Assembly: GCA_937921835.1 (NCBI GenBank)
Contig: CAKZVG010000698.1
Span: forward strand, 1 to 8,785
DNA: 8,785 bases
Source: an uncultured Bryobacteraceae bacterium
GTDB taxonomy: Bacteria > Acidobacteriota > Terriglobia > Bryobacterales > Bryobacteraceae
Reading direction: 5' to 3'
The notes under the pieces are model-generated. The model had not been told where the DNA came from, did no database searches, and saw only the letters and a program-made list of their open reading frames with translations. This document shows positions 1-5,773 of the stretch, piece by piece; position 1 is the stretch's first letter; each line of letters opens with the position of its first letter. The position numbers and the translations under genes were made by a program.

Positions 1-1
1 C

Positions 2-76
2 CGGCCTCCTCCGGGCGCGCTTCGCGCGCTCCCGTACCGCGTCAAAACCGGGCCGGACTTCGTCTGCTATGTTTGA
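2..76 (+). CDS. Possible 3' end of an upstream gene (partial)
   Basis: An open frame enters from the left edge and stops at TGA 74-76. Its last residues read LPYRVKTGPDFVCYV. The codons are mostly G/C-ending and the composition (Pro, Tyr, Val, Phe, Asp) looks more like protein than the Arg-rich readings of the other two frames. The ending is loosely like the last beta strand of GH13-type alpha-amylase/trehalose synthase proteins (PYx-V/L-x-x-GP...), which would suit a gene beside glgB, but 24 residues are too few to assign a family. If real, it ends 25 bp before the preferred glgB start, or overlaps the alternative glgB ATG at 69 by 8 bp, so the two could be co-transcribed. The frame and family are inference. 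Confidence 0.3.
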   Translation, partial: RPPPGALRALPYRVKTGPDFVCYV

Positions 77-83
77 GGCGGAT

Positions 84-89
84 GAGGAG
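84..89 (+). promoter_or_regulatory. Shine-Dalgarno sequence deciding the glgB start
   Basis: GAGGAG lies 12 bases before the ATG at 102. No comparable purine-rich site precedes the in-frame ATG at 69, so 102 is the preferred start. The spacing is at the long end of normal. Confidence 0.5.
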
Positions 90-101
90 CCCTGCGAACC
101 G

Positions 102-2012
102 ATGACCGTGGAACTGCTGAGCGGCTTCGACCTGCACCTGCTGCGGGAAGGCACGCATTACCGGATGTACAAGAAGCTCGGAGCGCACGTCGTGCAGGGG
201 CCGGAGGGCCCGGGCGTGCACTTCGCGGTCTGGGCGCCCAACGCACGCGCCGTGTCCGTCATCGGCGAGTTCAACCATTGGGAAGAACACGCCCACCCGT
301 TGGCTGCGCTGGGCGATTCCGGCATCTGGCGGACGTTCGTCCCCGGAGCGCATTCCGGCCAGCTTTACAAGTACCGCATCTCGACCCCTGACGGCCGCAC
401 CTTCGACAAGGCCGATCCGGTGGCGTTCGCGGCCGAGCCCGCCTACGGCACCGCCTCGAAGATCTGGGACCTGGGCGCCTATGAGTGGGGCGACGGCGAC
501 TGGATGTCCGCGCGCCGCGCCGCAAGCGCCCCCGACGCTCCGGTGTCCATCTACGAAGTGCACGCCGGCTCCTGGCGGCGCGTGCCGGAGCAGGCCAACC
601 GCTGGCTGAGTTACCGCGAAATGGCGCCGCTGCTGGCCGATTACGCCTCGGCGATGGGCTTCACCCACGTGGAGTTCATGCCGCTGACCGAGCATCCGCA
701 CGACGCAAGCTGGGGCTATCAGCCCACCTCCTACTTCGCGCCCACGTCCCGCTTTGGTACGCCCGGCGACTTCAAGCTGCTGGTCGATACGCTGCACCAG
801 CGCGGCATTGGCGTAATCCTCGACTGGGCGCCGGCGCACTTTCCCGCCGACGCCCACGGTCTCGTGTCCTTCGACGGCGGCCCGCTCTACGAGCGCGCCG
901 GCGATGGCGGCGTGCATCCGGATTGGGGCACTCTCCGGTTTGACTTGAGCCGCCACTGGGTGTGGGCGTTTCTGATCAGCAGTGCGCTGTTCTGGCTGGA
1001 GGAGTATCACATCGACGGGCTGCGCGTGGACGGAGTCGCGTCGATCCTCTACCGCGACCACCGCGACCGCGCCGGCTGGGCTCCGTCCCCGCTGGGCGGC
1101 AACGAGGACATCCATGGCATTCAGTTCCTGCGGGAGTTGAACGAGGTCGTCCATCGCGAATATCCGGAAGCCGTCACCATCGCCGAGGAGTCCAGCGCCT
1201 GGCCGCAGGTCTCGCGTCCGGCCTGCGATGAGGGCCTCGGCTTCGGAATGAAATGGAATATGGGCTGGACCCACGACCTGCTCGATTACCTCTCGAAGGA
1301 TCCCGCTTACCGCTCCGGCTACCACCATCACCTCACCTTCAGCCTGGTGTACACCTTCCAGGAGAACTTCGTTCTTCCCGTCTCCCACGACGACGTCGCC
1401 GAGGGCCGGGGCTCGCTGCCGGCGAAGATGCCGGGCGACGCCTGGCAGCGCCTGGCCAACGTACGCCTGCTTTTCGGCCACCTCTTCGGCCATCCCGGCA
1501 AGAAGCTCCTCTTCATGGGCTGCGAGTTCGGCCAGTGGAGCGACTGGCATTTCGACACCAGCCTGGACTGGCACCTGCTCGCCGAACCGGCGCATGCCGG
1601 GCTCCAGCGCTGGGTGCGCGACCTCAATACCTTGTATCGCGGCGAACCCGCCCTCCATCAGTTGGACTTCGAAGCGCCGGGCTTCGAGTGGGTGGACTGC
1701 CACGATCACGCCAACAGCGTCATCAGCTACCTGCGGCGCGGCCGCAGCCCGCACGACGTGCTGTTGTTCATCTGCAATTTCACGCCGGTGCCGCGCTACA
1801 ACTACCGCGCCGGCGTCCCGTGCGCGGGTTACTGGCGCGAAGTTCTCAACAGCGACGCCGCCATCTACGGCGGCAGCGGCTTGGGCAACACCGGCGGACT
1901 GGAGGCTTCGCCGGTCCCGTCGCACGGCCGGCCTGCTTCCCTGAATCTTACCCTGCCGCCGCTGGCGGTGGTGGTTTTCAAACCGGCCGCACCCGGCGAG
2001 TACGGCGGGTGA
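102..2012 (+). CDS. glgB: 1,4-alpha-glucan (glycogen) branching enzyme, GH13
   Basis: Cytoplasmic enzyme that cuts an alpha-1,4-glucan chain and re-attaches the piece by an alpha-1,6 bond, making the branches of glycogen. With the start at 102 it has 636 residues. An N-terminal CBM48-type beta-sandwich (about 35-115) contains VHFAVWAPNA and FNHW (57-60). The GH13 barrel follows: YEVHAGSW (from 151), the branching-enzyme signature DWAPAHFP (241-248), GLRVD with nucleophile Asp310, AEES with acid/base Glu362, and SHDD with transition-state Asp430. A C-terminal beta domain completes it. The length fits the shorter GlgB form that lacks the long extra N-terminal module of E. coli GlgB. Region IV is unusual: SHDDVAEGR instead of the common SHDEVVHGK, though the catalytic Asp is kept. 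An in-frame ATG at 69 would add 11 residues but has no ribosome binding site. The gene converges on a decayed gene, with 34 bp between them. No other glycogen gene is complete in the window. Confidence 0.95.
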   Translation: MTVELLSGFDLHLLREGTHYRMYKKLGAHVVQGPEGPGVHFAVWAPNARAVSVIGEFNHWEEHAHPLAALGDSGIWRTFVPGAHSGQLYKYRISTPDGRTFDKADPVAFAAEPAYGTASKIWDLGAYEWGDGDWMSARRAASAPDAPVSIYEVHAGSWRRVPEQANRWLSYREMAPLLADYASAMGFTHVEFMPLTEHPHDASWGYQPTSYFAPTSRFGTPGDFKLLVDTLHQRGIGVILDWAPAHFPADAHGLVSFDGGPLYERAGDGGVHPDWGTLRFDLSRHWVWAFLISSALFWLEEYHIDGLRVDGVASILYRDHRDRAGWAPSPLGGNEDIHGIQFLRELNEVVHREYPEAVTIAEESSAWPQVSRPACDEGLGFGMKWNMGWTHDLLDYLSKDPAYRSGYHHHLTFSLVYTFQENFVLPVSHDDVAEGRGSLPAKMPGDAWQRLANVRLLFGHLFGHPGKKLLFMGCEFGQWSDWHFDTSLDWHLLAEPAHAGLQRWVRDLNTLYRGEPALHQLDFEAPGFEWVDCHDHANSVISYLRRGRSPHDVLLFICNFTPVPRYNYRAGVPCAGYWREVLNSDAAIYGGSGLGNTGGLEASPVPSHGRPASLNLTLPPLAVVVFKPAAPGEYGG

Positions 2013-2046
2013 AACCGGCCGGCTGCGCGGAGATCCCGCACTTCTT

Positions 2047-2371
2047 TTACGGCGGTGACTCGACGAACGCCACCAGGTCGCCGGTCCGCCGCGGGCTCAG
2101 GTGCGCGGTGCGGCAGGCTTCGAGCAGCGAGGGCGTCTTGAACGCGCGCTGCGGCACGCGGCGGCCTTCGGCGTCGGTGGTGAAATCGAACTGGCCGTGC
2201 GTACCCGCGTCGTGGAGCTGGTTGTCGGTGTAGAGCGGCTAGGGGTGGCAGGCCCCGCGCCACGGCGGCGGCGCGACGCGGACCCGGCTCGGGCTGGAGC
2301 GGGCGCGGTAGGCGTCGATGGCGCGCGCGTCATCCTCCCGCGGCGCAGAGCGCGGACACAAGCAGCCGCAT
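2047..2371 (-). pseudogene. Remnant of a di-heme cytochrome c peroxidase/MauG-type gene
   Basis: This fills most of the gap between glgB and argS. Reading leftward from ATG 2371-2369 gives MRLLVSALCAAGG and then TGA (2332-2330), which looks like the front of a signal peptide. One base out of frame, from 2337, the reading continues EDDARAIDAY, then WRGACHP, an in-frame TAG (2241-2239), then PLYTDNQLHDAGT, RAFKTPSLLEACRTA and HLSPRRTGDLVAFVESPP before TAA (2049-2047). The pattern AIxAY ... CxxCHPxPLYTD ... LHDxGT ... FxTPSLxExxRTA ... LSPxxxxDLVAF is that of secreted di-heme peroxidases of the CcpA/MauG type. Lesions: most of the protein is missing between the signal peptide and EDDARA; there is a frameshift; the first heme Cys is Arg (CGC); there is an amber stop; and the usual PYxHDG segment between RTA and LSP is deleted. 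About 0.3 kb survives of a gene normally above 1 kb. Family assignment is from recalled motifs. Confidence 0.75.
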
Positions 2372-2377
2372 GGAGCA

Positions 2378-2383
2378 CCTCCC
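2378..2383 (-). promoter_or_regulatory. Shine-Dalgarno of the decayed peroxidase gene
   Basis: GGGAGG lies six bases before the ATG at 2371-2369 on the - strand, an almost ideal site and spacing. It shows that the surviving ATG was the true start of the former gene. It could still drive a 13-residue peptide. Confidence 0.5.
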
Positions 2384-2414
2384 GGACAATCAGGTCCATT
2401 CTGCTACAGGGCGG

Positions 2415-4367
2415 CTACATGTACGGCGGCACTTCGATGCCCAGCACGGCGAGCGTGTCCTCGAGCTGGCGGCGGAAGTAATCCGTCATCCACAGCAGGA
2501 AGACGCGCCGCTCCGGGTTCTCCTCGGCCAGCACCGGGTACTCGTGATAGAAGTTGTTGAAAGCCTGCGCCAGTTGGAAGGCGTACTTGGCCACGTGCGC
2601 CGGCTCGCCCGAGGCGATGGCCCGTTCGATGGCCGAGCCGCTTTTCGACGCGGCCAGCAGAAGCTGCCAGAAGTCCTCGGATTCAAGCTGCCGCGCCATG
2701 GCTTCGCGCGGGAGAGCGCGCGCGAAGTCCGGCATCGCTCCGCCGCGCTCCTCGAGCTTGCGCAGGATGTTGCGCGCGCGCACCGCGGCGTATTGCACGT
2801 AAGGACCGGTTTCGCCCTCGAAGCTCAGCGCTTCCTGGAAATCGAAGGCGATGACCGTGTTGCGCGTGAACTTCAGCATGAAGTAGCGCAGCGCGCCGAC
2901 GGCGATCTGCATCGCCACGCGGCGGCGTTCCTCGAGCGGCGCTTCCGGATGCCGGGAATCCACTTCCTCGGCCGCCTTCTCGGCCAGCTTGTCAATCAGG
3001 TCGTCGGCCTTTTCGCCCAGCCCGAGCCTCCCGGATACAAGCACGTAGGGCGCCCGCTTTTCCTCCTCGCTCAACGCGATGCCCAGCTCGACGCAGCTCC
3101 GCGGGGAGAGCGCCACCATTTCATAAGAGAAATGGACGGACCGCGCGGCCTGCTCCTCGAAGCCCAACGCGCGCAGCCCGGCGACCACGACCTTCTGCAA
3201 GTACGCCTGGCGGATGTCGATGACGTTGTAGACGCGCGCGCCGGCGCCGAAGCGCGGCGCCCCGGGGTCGCCCTCGCCGTCCGTGCTGACCCAGACCTCG
3301 CGGCCGTCCGGATAGCGGCTCCAGCGGCGGTAGCGGAAGTCCTTGCCAAGCAGGCCGAACTTCCAGAGCTGGTAGGCGATGTCCTTGCCGACGTAGGTGA
3401 CAGTGCCGTTGGAGCGCACGATGACCTTGCTGTCCTCGGTGCCCGTCTCCTCGCCGAACGCCGCCGCGGGCATGACCCAGCAGCCGGCGTTCTTGCCTTC
3501 GGTCTCGAGATGAATCGCGCCGCGCTGCTTGAGCAGTTCAAAGGCGGTGGCCCAGAACTTCAGGCGCAGGATCTCGCTTTCGCGCGGCAGCACGTCGTAG
3601 ACGATGCCGAGACGCAGCATGGTGGCCAGATGCGCCTGGACGATGGCGTCGGCCACGGCGTGCGCGAGCTCGGCCGCCTCGCCTTCGCCGCGTTCGATGG
3701 AGTGCAGCGTTTCCGCGCGCCAGGCAAGCGCCTCCGGGTTGGACTTATAGAGCGCCGACGTGCGCGCGTACAGGTCCCAGCAGTAGTAATCAAAACGCGT
3801 GGTCCCGATCAGCCGGCGGACGTCTTCGGCGTTTTTGTGTTCCAGATGCAGGAACCCCACCACCACGTCGGCCACCTGCACGCCGGTGTTGTCGATGTAA
3901 TTTTGCACCTCGACTTCGCGCCCGCGCGCGCGCAACATGCGCACGAACGTATCGCCCAGCACCGCGTTACGCAGGTGCCCGATGTGCGCCGCTTTGTTGG
4001 GATTGATGTTGGTGTGCTCGACGATGATCTTGCCGTCCGCTTCCGCGCCCGCGCCAGCGCCCGCCACGCCTTCCAGCAGCGCCCGCCCGTAGTAGCCGCG
4101 GTCCAGCCGCACGTTCAGGTAGCCGTTGCCCGCCGGCTCGATCCGCGCCACCCCTTCGACCGGCTGCATTCCCTCCGCGATGGCCGCCGCGATGGCGCGC
4201 GGCGGCTGCCGCAGTTGCCGCGCAAGCTGGAATGCCGCCGGCAGCGCCAACTCGCCGAAACGGGAATCCTTGGGCTGCTCGATGGCGCTCCCGGCCTGGA
4301 TGCCGTAACGCGTCGTGAGATACGCCGACACAGCTTCCGCGATGCGTTTTTCAAGGAGATGGAACAC
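2415..4367 (-). CDS. argS: Arginyl-tRNA synthetase
   Basis: Class I aminoacyl-tRNA synthetase that charges tRNA-Arg with arginine in the cytoplasm. It has 650 residues, somewhat longer than the roughly 580 of E. coli ArgRS. An N-terminal Arg-S add-on domain (about 1-90) recognises the tRNA D-loop region. The Rossmann catalytic core has HIGH at 128-131, preceded by NPNK, and the core signature NGTVTYVGKDIAYQLWKFG (320-338). The KMSKS position reads VSGRLGLGEKADD (444-456), so the usual second lysine is absent. Lys125, three residues before HIGH, sits where ArgRS enzymes lacking the KMSKS lysine are known to carry a compensating lysine. The C-terminal DALR anticodon-binding domain starts at GPYVQYAAVRARN (521-533) and ends in VPPYM where many homologues end in PERM. 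The start is GTG; no in-frame ATG is close by and no Shine-Dalgarno is visible, while a TGCTATACT promoter element ends nine bases upstream. The gene is 78 bp downstream of the PEP-CTERM gene on the same strand but appears to have its own promoter. Confidence 0.96.
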   Translation of the reverse strand: MFHLLEKRIAEAVSAYLTTRYGIQAGSAIEQPKDSRFGELALPAAFQLARQLRQPPRAIAAAIAEGMQPVEGVARIEPAGNGYLNVRLDRGYYGRALLEGVAGAGAGAEADGKIIVEHTNINPNKAAHIGHLRNAVLGDTFVRMLRARGREVEVQNYIDNTGVQVADVVVGFLHLEHKNAEDVRRLIGTTRFDYYCWDLYARTSALYKSNPEALAWRAETLHSIERGEGEAAELAHAVADAIVQAHLATMLRLGIVYDVLPRESEILRLKFWATAFELLKQRGAIHLETEGKNAGCWVMPAAAFGEETGTEDSKVIVRSNGTVTYVGKDIAYQLWKFGLLGKDFRYRRWSRYPDGREVWVSTDGEGDPGAPRFGAGARVYNVIDIRQAYLQKVVVAGLRALGFEEQAARSVHFSYEMVALSPRSCVELGIALSEEEKRAPYVLVSGRLGLGEKADDLIDKLAEKAAEEVDSRHPEAPLEERRRVAMQIAVGALRYFMLKFTRNTVIAFDFQEALSFEGETGPYVQYAAVRARNILRKLEERGGAMPDFARALPREAMARQLESEDFWQLLLAASKSGSAIERAIASGEPAHVAKYAFQLAQAFNNFYHEYPVLAEENPERRVFLLWMTDYFRRQLEDTLAVLGIEVPPYM

Positions 4368-4376
4368 AGAAGTAAG

Positions 4377-4385
4377 AGTATAGCA
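4377..4385 (-). promoter_or_regulatory. Extended -10 promoter element of argS
   Basis: On the - strand the sequence is TGCTATACT: a TGn extension plus TATACT, one base off TATAAT. It stands out in very GC-rich surroundings. No -35 hexamer is recognisable at 17 bp, which fits an extended -10 promoter. The hexamer ends nine bases before the GTG at 4367, so transcription would start about two or three bases before the start codon, giving a nearly leaderless mRNA. Confidence 0.5.
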
Positions 4386-4403
4386 GGCGGGGCCGCGCCG
4401 ACC

Positions 4404-4442
4404 CCGGCGGCCGTGGCTGCGCGGCTCGGACTTCGCCGCCGG
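4404..4442 (-). other. GC-rich inverted repeat between the PEP-CTERM gene and argS
   Basis: Two perfect 8-base arms, CCGGCGGC and GCCGCCGG (4404-4411 and 4435-4442), flank a 23-base loop just after the PEP-CTERM stop codon. RNA from the upstream gene could fold here. There is no run of T after it, so it is not a typical intrinsic terminator. Such GC arms also arise by chance in this base composition. A transcript-end or mRNA-stability role is only a guess. Confidence 0.25.
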
Positions 4443-4445
4443 CTG

Positions 4446-5525
4446 CTACCGGCCGGCGGGTCCGCGGCGCAGCAGGCCGAGCGCGGCCAGGCCTCCGCCG
4501 ATCAGCACCAGCGTGGCCGGCTCCGGATTCCCGGAGTGGGGCAGGGAGACCGGATCCAGGCGGAAGGCGCGCAACTCGCCGCCCAACAGCCCCGCGCCCG
4601 CGATCTGCCCAAAGTTGTTGATCGCGTACGCTTCGGTCAGCAGCCAGCCCGAACCGGCCGGAAGGCGCGTATTGAGGTCCGCCATCTCGCCGCCGCTCCA
4701 CAGAAACGCGCGCGGGCCGGATCCGGACGCCAGCCAGGAGTAGCCCACCACCCATCCGGCGCCGTTAATCCCGTAGGCGTAGCTGTTGCCCCCGCCCAGC
4801 GTGCCGAGCTCCCGCATCGCTCCTCCGGAGTACAGGAACGCGCGCATCCAGCCGTCGGCGGCGGTCGAGTGGCCCACCACCTGGCCGCTCGAGTTAATTC
4901 CGTGCGCATAGCTGTTCAAGCCGCCCAGCGTGCCGAGCTCGAGCAGCATCATTTCCGGCGTCCACATGACGGCGCGGAAGAAACCGCCGGAGGTCATCGC
5001 CGTGCCCGCCGCCGCGCCCGCATCGTTGACGGCGTACGCCGCGCTCCAGACGCCACCCGGCAGCGTGCCGAGATCCGACATGTTCCCCTGGCTCCACCGG
5101 AAAGCGCGGCCCTGTCCGGATGGGGTGGCGGCCAGGCCAACCACCGTGCCGGCTGAATTCACGGCCAGGGCCTCGCTCCCGGCGCCGCCGAGCGTGCCCA
5201 GTTGGGTCACCGCCCCGCCGCTCCAGATGACCGCCTGCCTCTGGCCGTTGTGATAAGCCGTTCCCGCCACCGTCCCGGCGTCGTTGATCCCGTTGGCTTG
5301 TCCCGCCCACAGGTCCGCCGGAGGGGCGCCTGCCCCAAGCTGTACGCCGCGAACATCGTGTTGCGGGGTCAGCGACCGGCCCGCCGCCAGTCCCGAGGAG
5401 TTCAGGGCGAACGCGGCGCTTCCGCCTCCCAGGGATCCCAGATCGATGACCGTGTACATCGGCCCGGCCGCCAGGGGGACGGCCAGGGCGATGCCGGACA
5501 GCATCAATGGCAGGTGGTTGCGCAT
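4446..5525 (-). CDS. Secreted HAF-repeat protein with PEP-CTERM sorting signal
   Basis: A 359-residue exported protein. A signal peptide covers about residues 1-20 (Arg-Asn-His followed by a hydrophobic run ending ALAVPLAAG). Then come seven copies of a 40-50 residue unit beginning A-x-[AG]-[ILV]-N and running through VVG, RAFLWSGG and LGTLGG; this is the HAF extracellular repeat. The C-terminus is a textbook PEP-CTERM signal: NPEPATL (333-339), a hydrophobic helix to about 352, then RR (353-354) and a short tail. In known systems an exosortase recognises such tails and processes the protein for the cell surface or extracellular matrix; no exosortase gene is in the window. Binding partner and exact role are unknown. 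The start at 5525 is chosen because GGGAGTGA lies just upstream and the signal peptide begins there. The frame stays open to 5630, which would put 35 non-signal-like residues in front. The gene is divergent from the transporter gene. Confidence 0.88.
   Translation of the reverse strand: MRNHLPLMLSGIALAVPLAAGPMYTVIDLGSLGGGSAAFALNSSGLAAGRSLTPQHDVRGVQLGAGAPPADLWAGQANGINDAGTVAGTAYHNGQRQAVIWSGGAVTQLGTLGGAGSEALAVNSAGTVVGLAATPSGQGRAFRWSQGNMSDLGTLPGGVWSAAYAVNDAGAAAGTAMTSGGFFRAVMWTPEMMLLELGTLGGLNSYAHGINSSGQVVGHSTAADGWMRAFLYSGGAMRELGTLGGGNSYAYGINGAGWVVGYSWLASGSGPRAFLWSGGEMADLNTRLPAGSGWLLTEAYAINNFGQIAGAGLLGGELRAFRLDPVSLPHSGNPEPATLVLIGGGLAALGLLRRGPAGR
4560..5297 (-). repeat. Tandem HAF repeats within the PEP-CTERM protein
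   Basis: In the protein, the motif A-x-[AG]-[ILV]-N recurs at residues 38, 77, 119, 163, 207, 250 and 299, a period of 39-49 residues. Repeats 2-6 are the best matched, each ending near L-G-T-L-G-G (LNTRLPAG in the sixth). The first copy (residues 38-76, just outside these coordinates) and the seventh are degenerate. The DNA copies are diverged, so this is an old protein repeat and not a recent duplication. Confidence 0.75.
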
Positions 5526-5530
5526 GGTAC

Positions 5531-5538
5531 TCACTCCC
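5531..5538 (-). promoter_or_regulatory. Shine-Dalgarno of the PEP-CTERM gene
   Basis: GGGAGTGA on the - strand has its GGGAG core eight bases before ATG 5525-5523. It selects this ATG over the upstream in-frame starts near 5630 and 5597. Confidence 0.55.
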
Positions 5539-5598
5539 GAGTCCGAAGCGCCGCCCGGGAAGCCGCGGACCGCGCTTGTCGCGTCGCTCAAGAGCATC

Positions 5599-5607
5599 AG
5601 TATGCCA
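5599..5607 (-). promoter_or_regulatory. Candidate -10 element for the PEP-CTERM gene
   Basis: TGGCATACT on the - strand has the TGn plus near-TATAAT form also seen before argS. It would leave a 5' leader of about 65 bases. An A/T-rich patch lies upstream (about 5625-5670). No good -35 box is present at 17 bp. This is a weak call. Confidence 0.2.
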
Positions 5608-5702
5608 CGCCTTCCGGGAAAGAAGAACAAACTTATTTGCTAATTCACCCCTTGCTTACCTGGAATTTGTACTGGTAGATGCGTGATAGGGCGTACGGAC
5701 CA

Positions 5703-5718
5703 GGGGGTAATATCCCCC
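5703..5718. promoter_or_regulatory. Inverted repeat GGGGG-TAATAT-CCCCC in the divergent intergenic region
   Basis: Five-base G and C arms flank an A/T-only centre, midway between the divergent PEP-CTERM and transporter starts and 56 bp before the transporter ATG. GCGT at 5691-5694 and ACGC at 5719-5722 could extend the pairing with a one-sided bulge. An operator or a short hairpin is possible; I recognise no specific regulator's site. Confidence 0.25.
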
Positions 5719-5758
5719 ACGCGATGCAAGGTGCGGGCGGGCGCTTCCCCGAGTGGGC

Positions 5759-5764
5759 TATGAT
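5759..5764 (+). promoter_or_regulatory. -10 element of the transporter gene
   Basis: TATGAT differs from TATAAT at one base and ends nine bases before the ATG at 5774. No Shine-Dalgarno lies between it and the start codon, so the mRNA would be leaderless or have only two or three leading bases. No -35 box is recognisable at the usual distance. Confidence 0.4.
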
Positions 5765-5773
5765 ACCTCAACG

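Noticed and set aside
42..1925. A 627-codon open frame antisense to glgB
   Set aside because: It mirrors a clear branching enzyme and is a composition-driven shadow, rich in Ala, Arg, Gly, Val and His with no recognisable domain.
1980..2021. Two copies of AAACCGGCCG 32 bp apart, and CCGGCCGG palindromes at 2015 and 4449
   Set aside because: Short GC-only words like these recur by chance in this composition, and no mobile-element structure surrounds them.
2027..2048. Short hairpin (GCGG-AGATC-CCGC) followed by CTTCTTTT after glgB
   Set aside because: The stem is only four base pairs and the T-run is interrupted, too weak to call an intrinsic terminator.
2370..5156. A 928-codon open frame on the + strand across the peroxidase remnant, argS and part of the PEP-CTERM gene
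   Set aside because: It crosses three unrelated - strand genes, is rich in Arg, Ala, Gln and His, and has no domain or signal. Long stop-free antisense frames are expected at this G+C content.
5593..5607. Sigma-54-like TGGCAT...TGC before the PEP-CTERM gene
   Set aside because: The GG to GC spacing is one base too short for a -24/-12 promoter, and the TTGC box is incomplete.
5753..5755. GTG as an alternative start of the transporter
   Set aside because: It has no Shine-Dalgarno, adds seven residues unlike family starts, and overlaps the likely -10 region.
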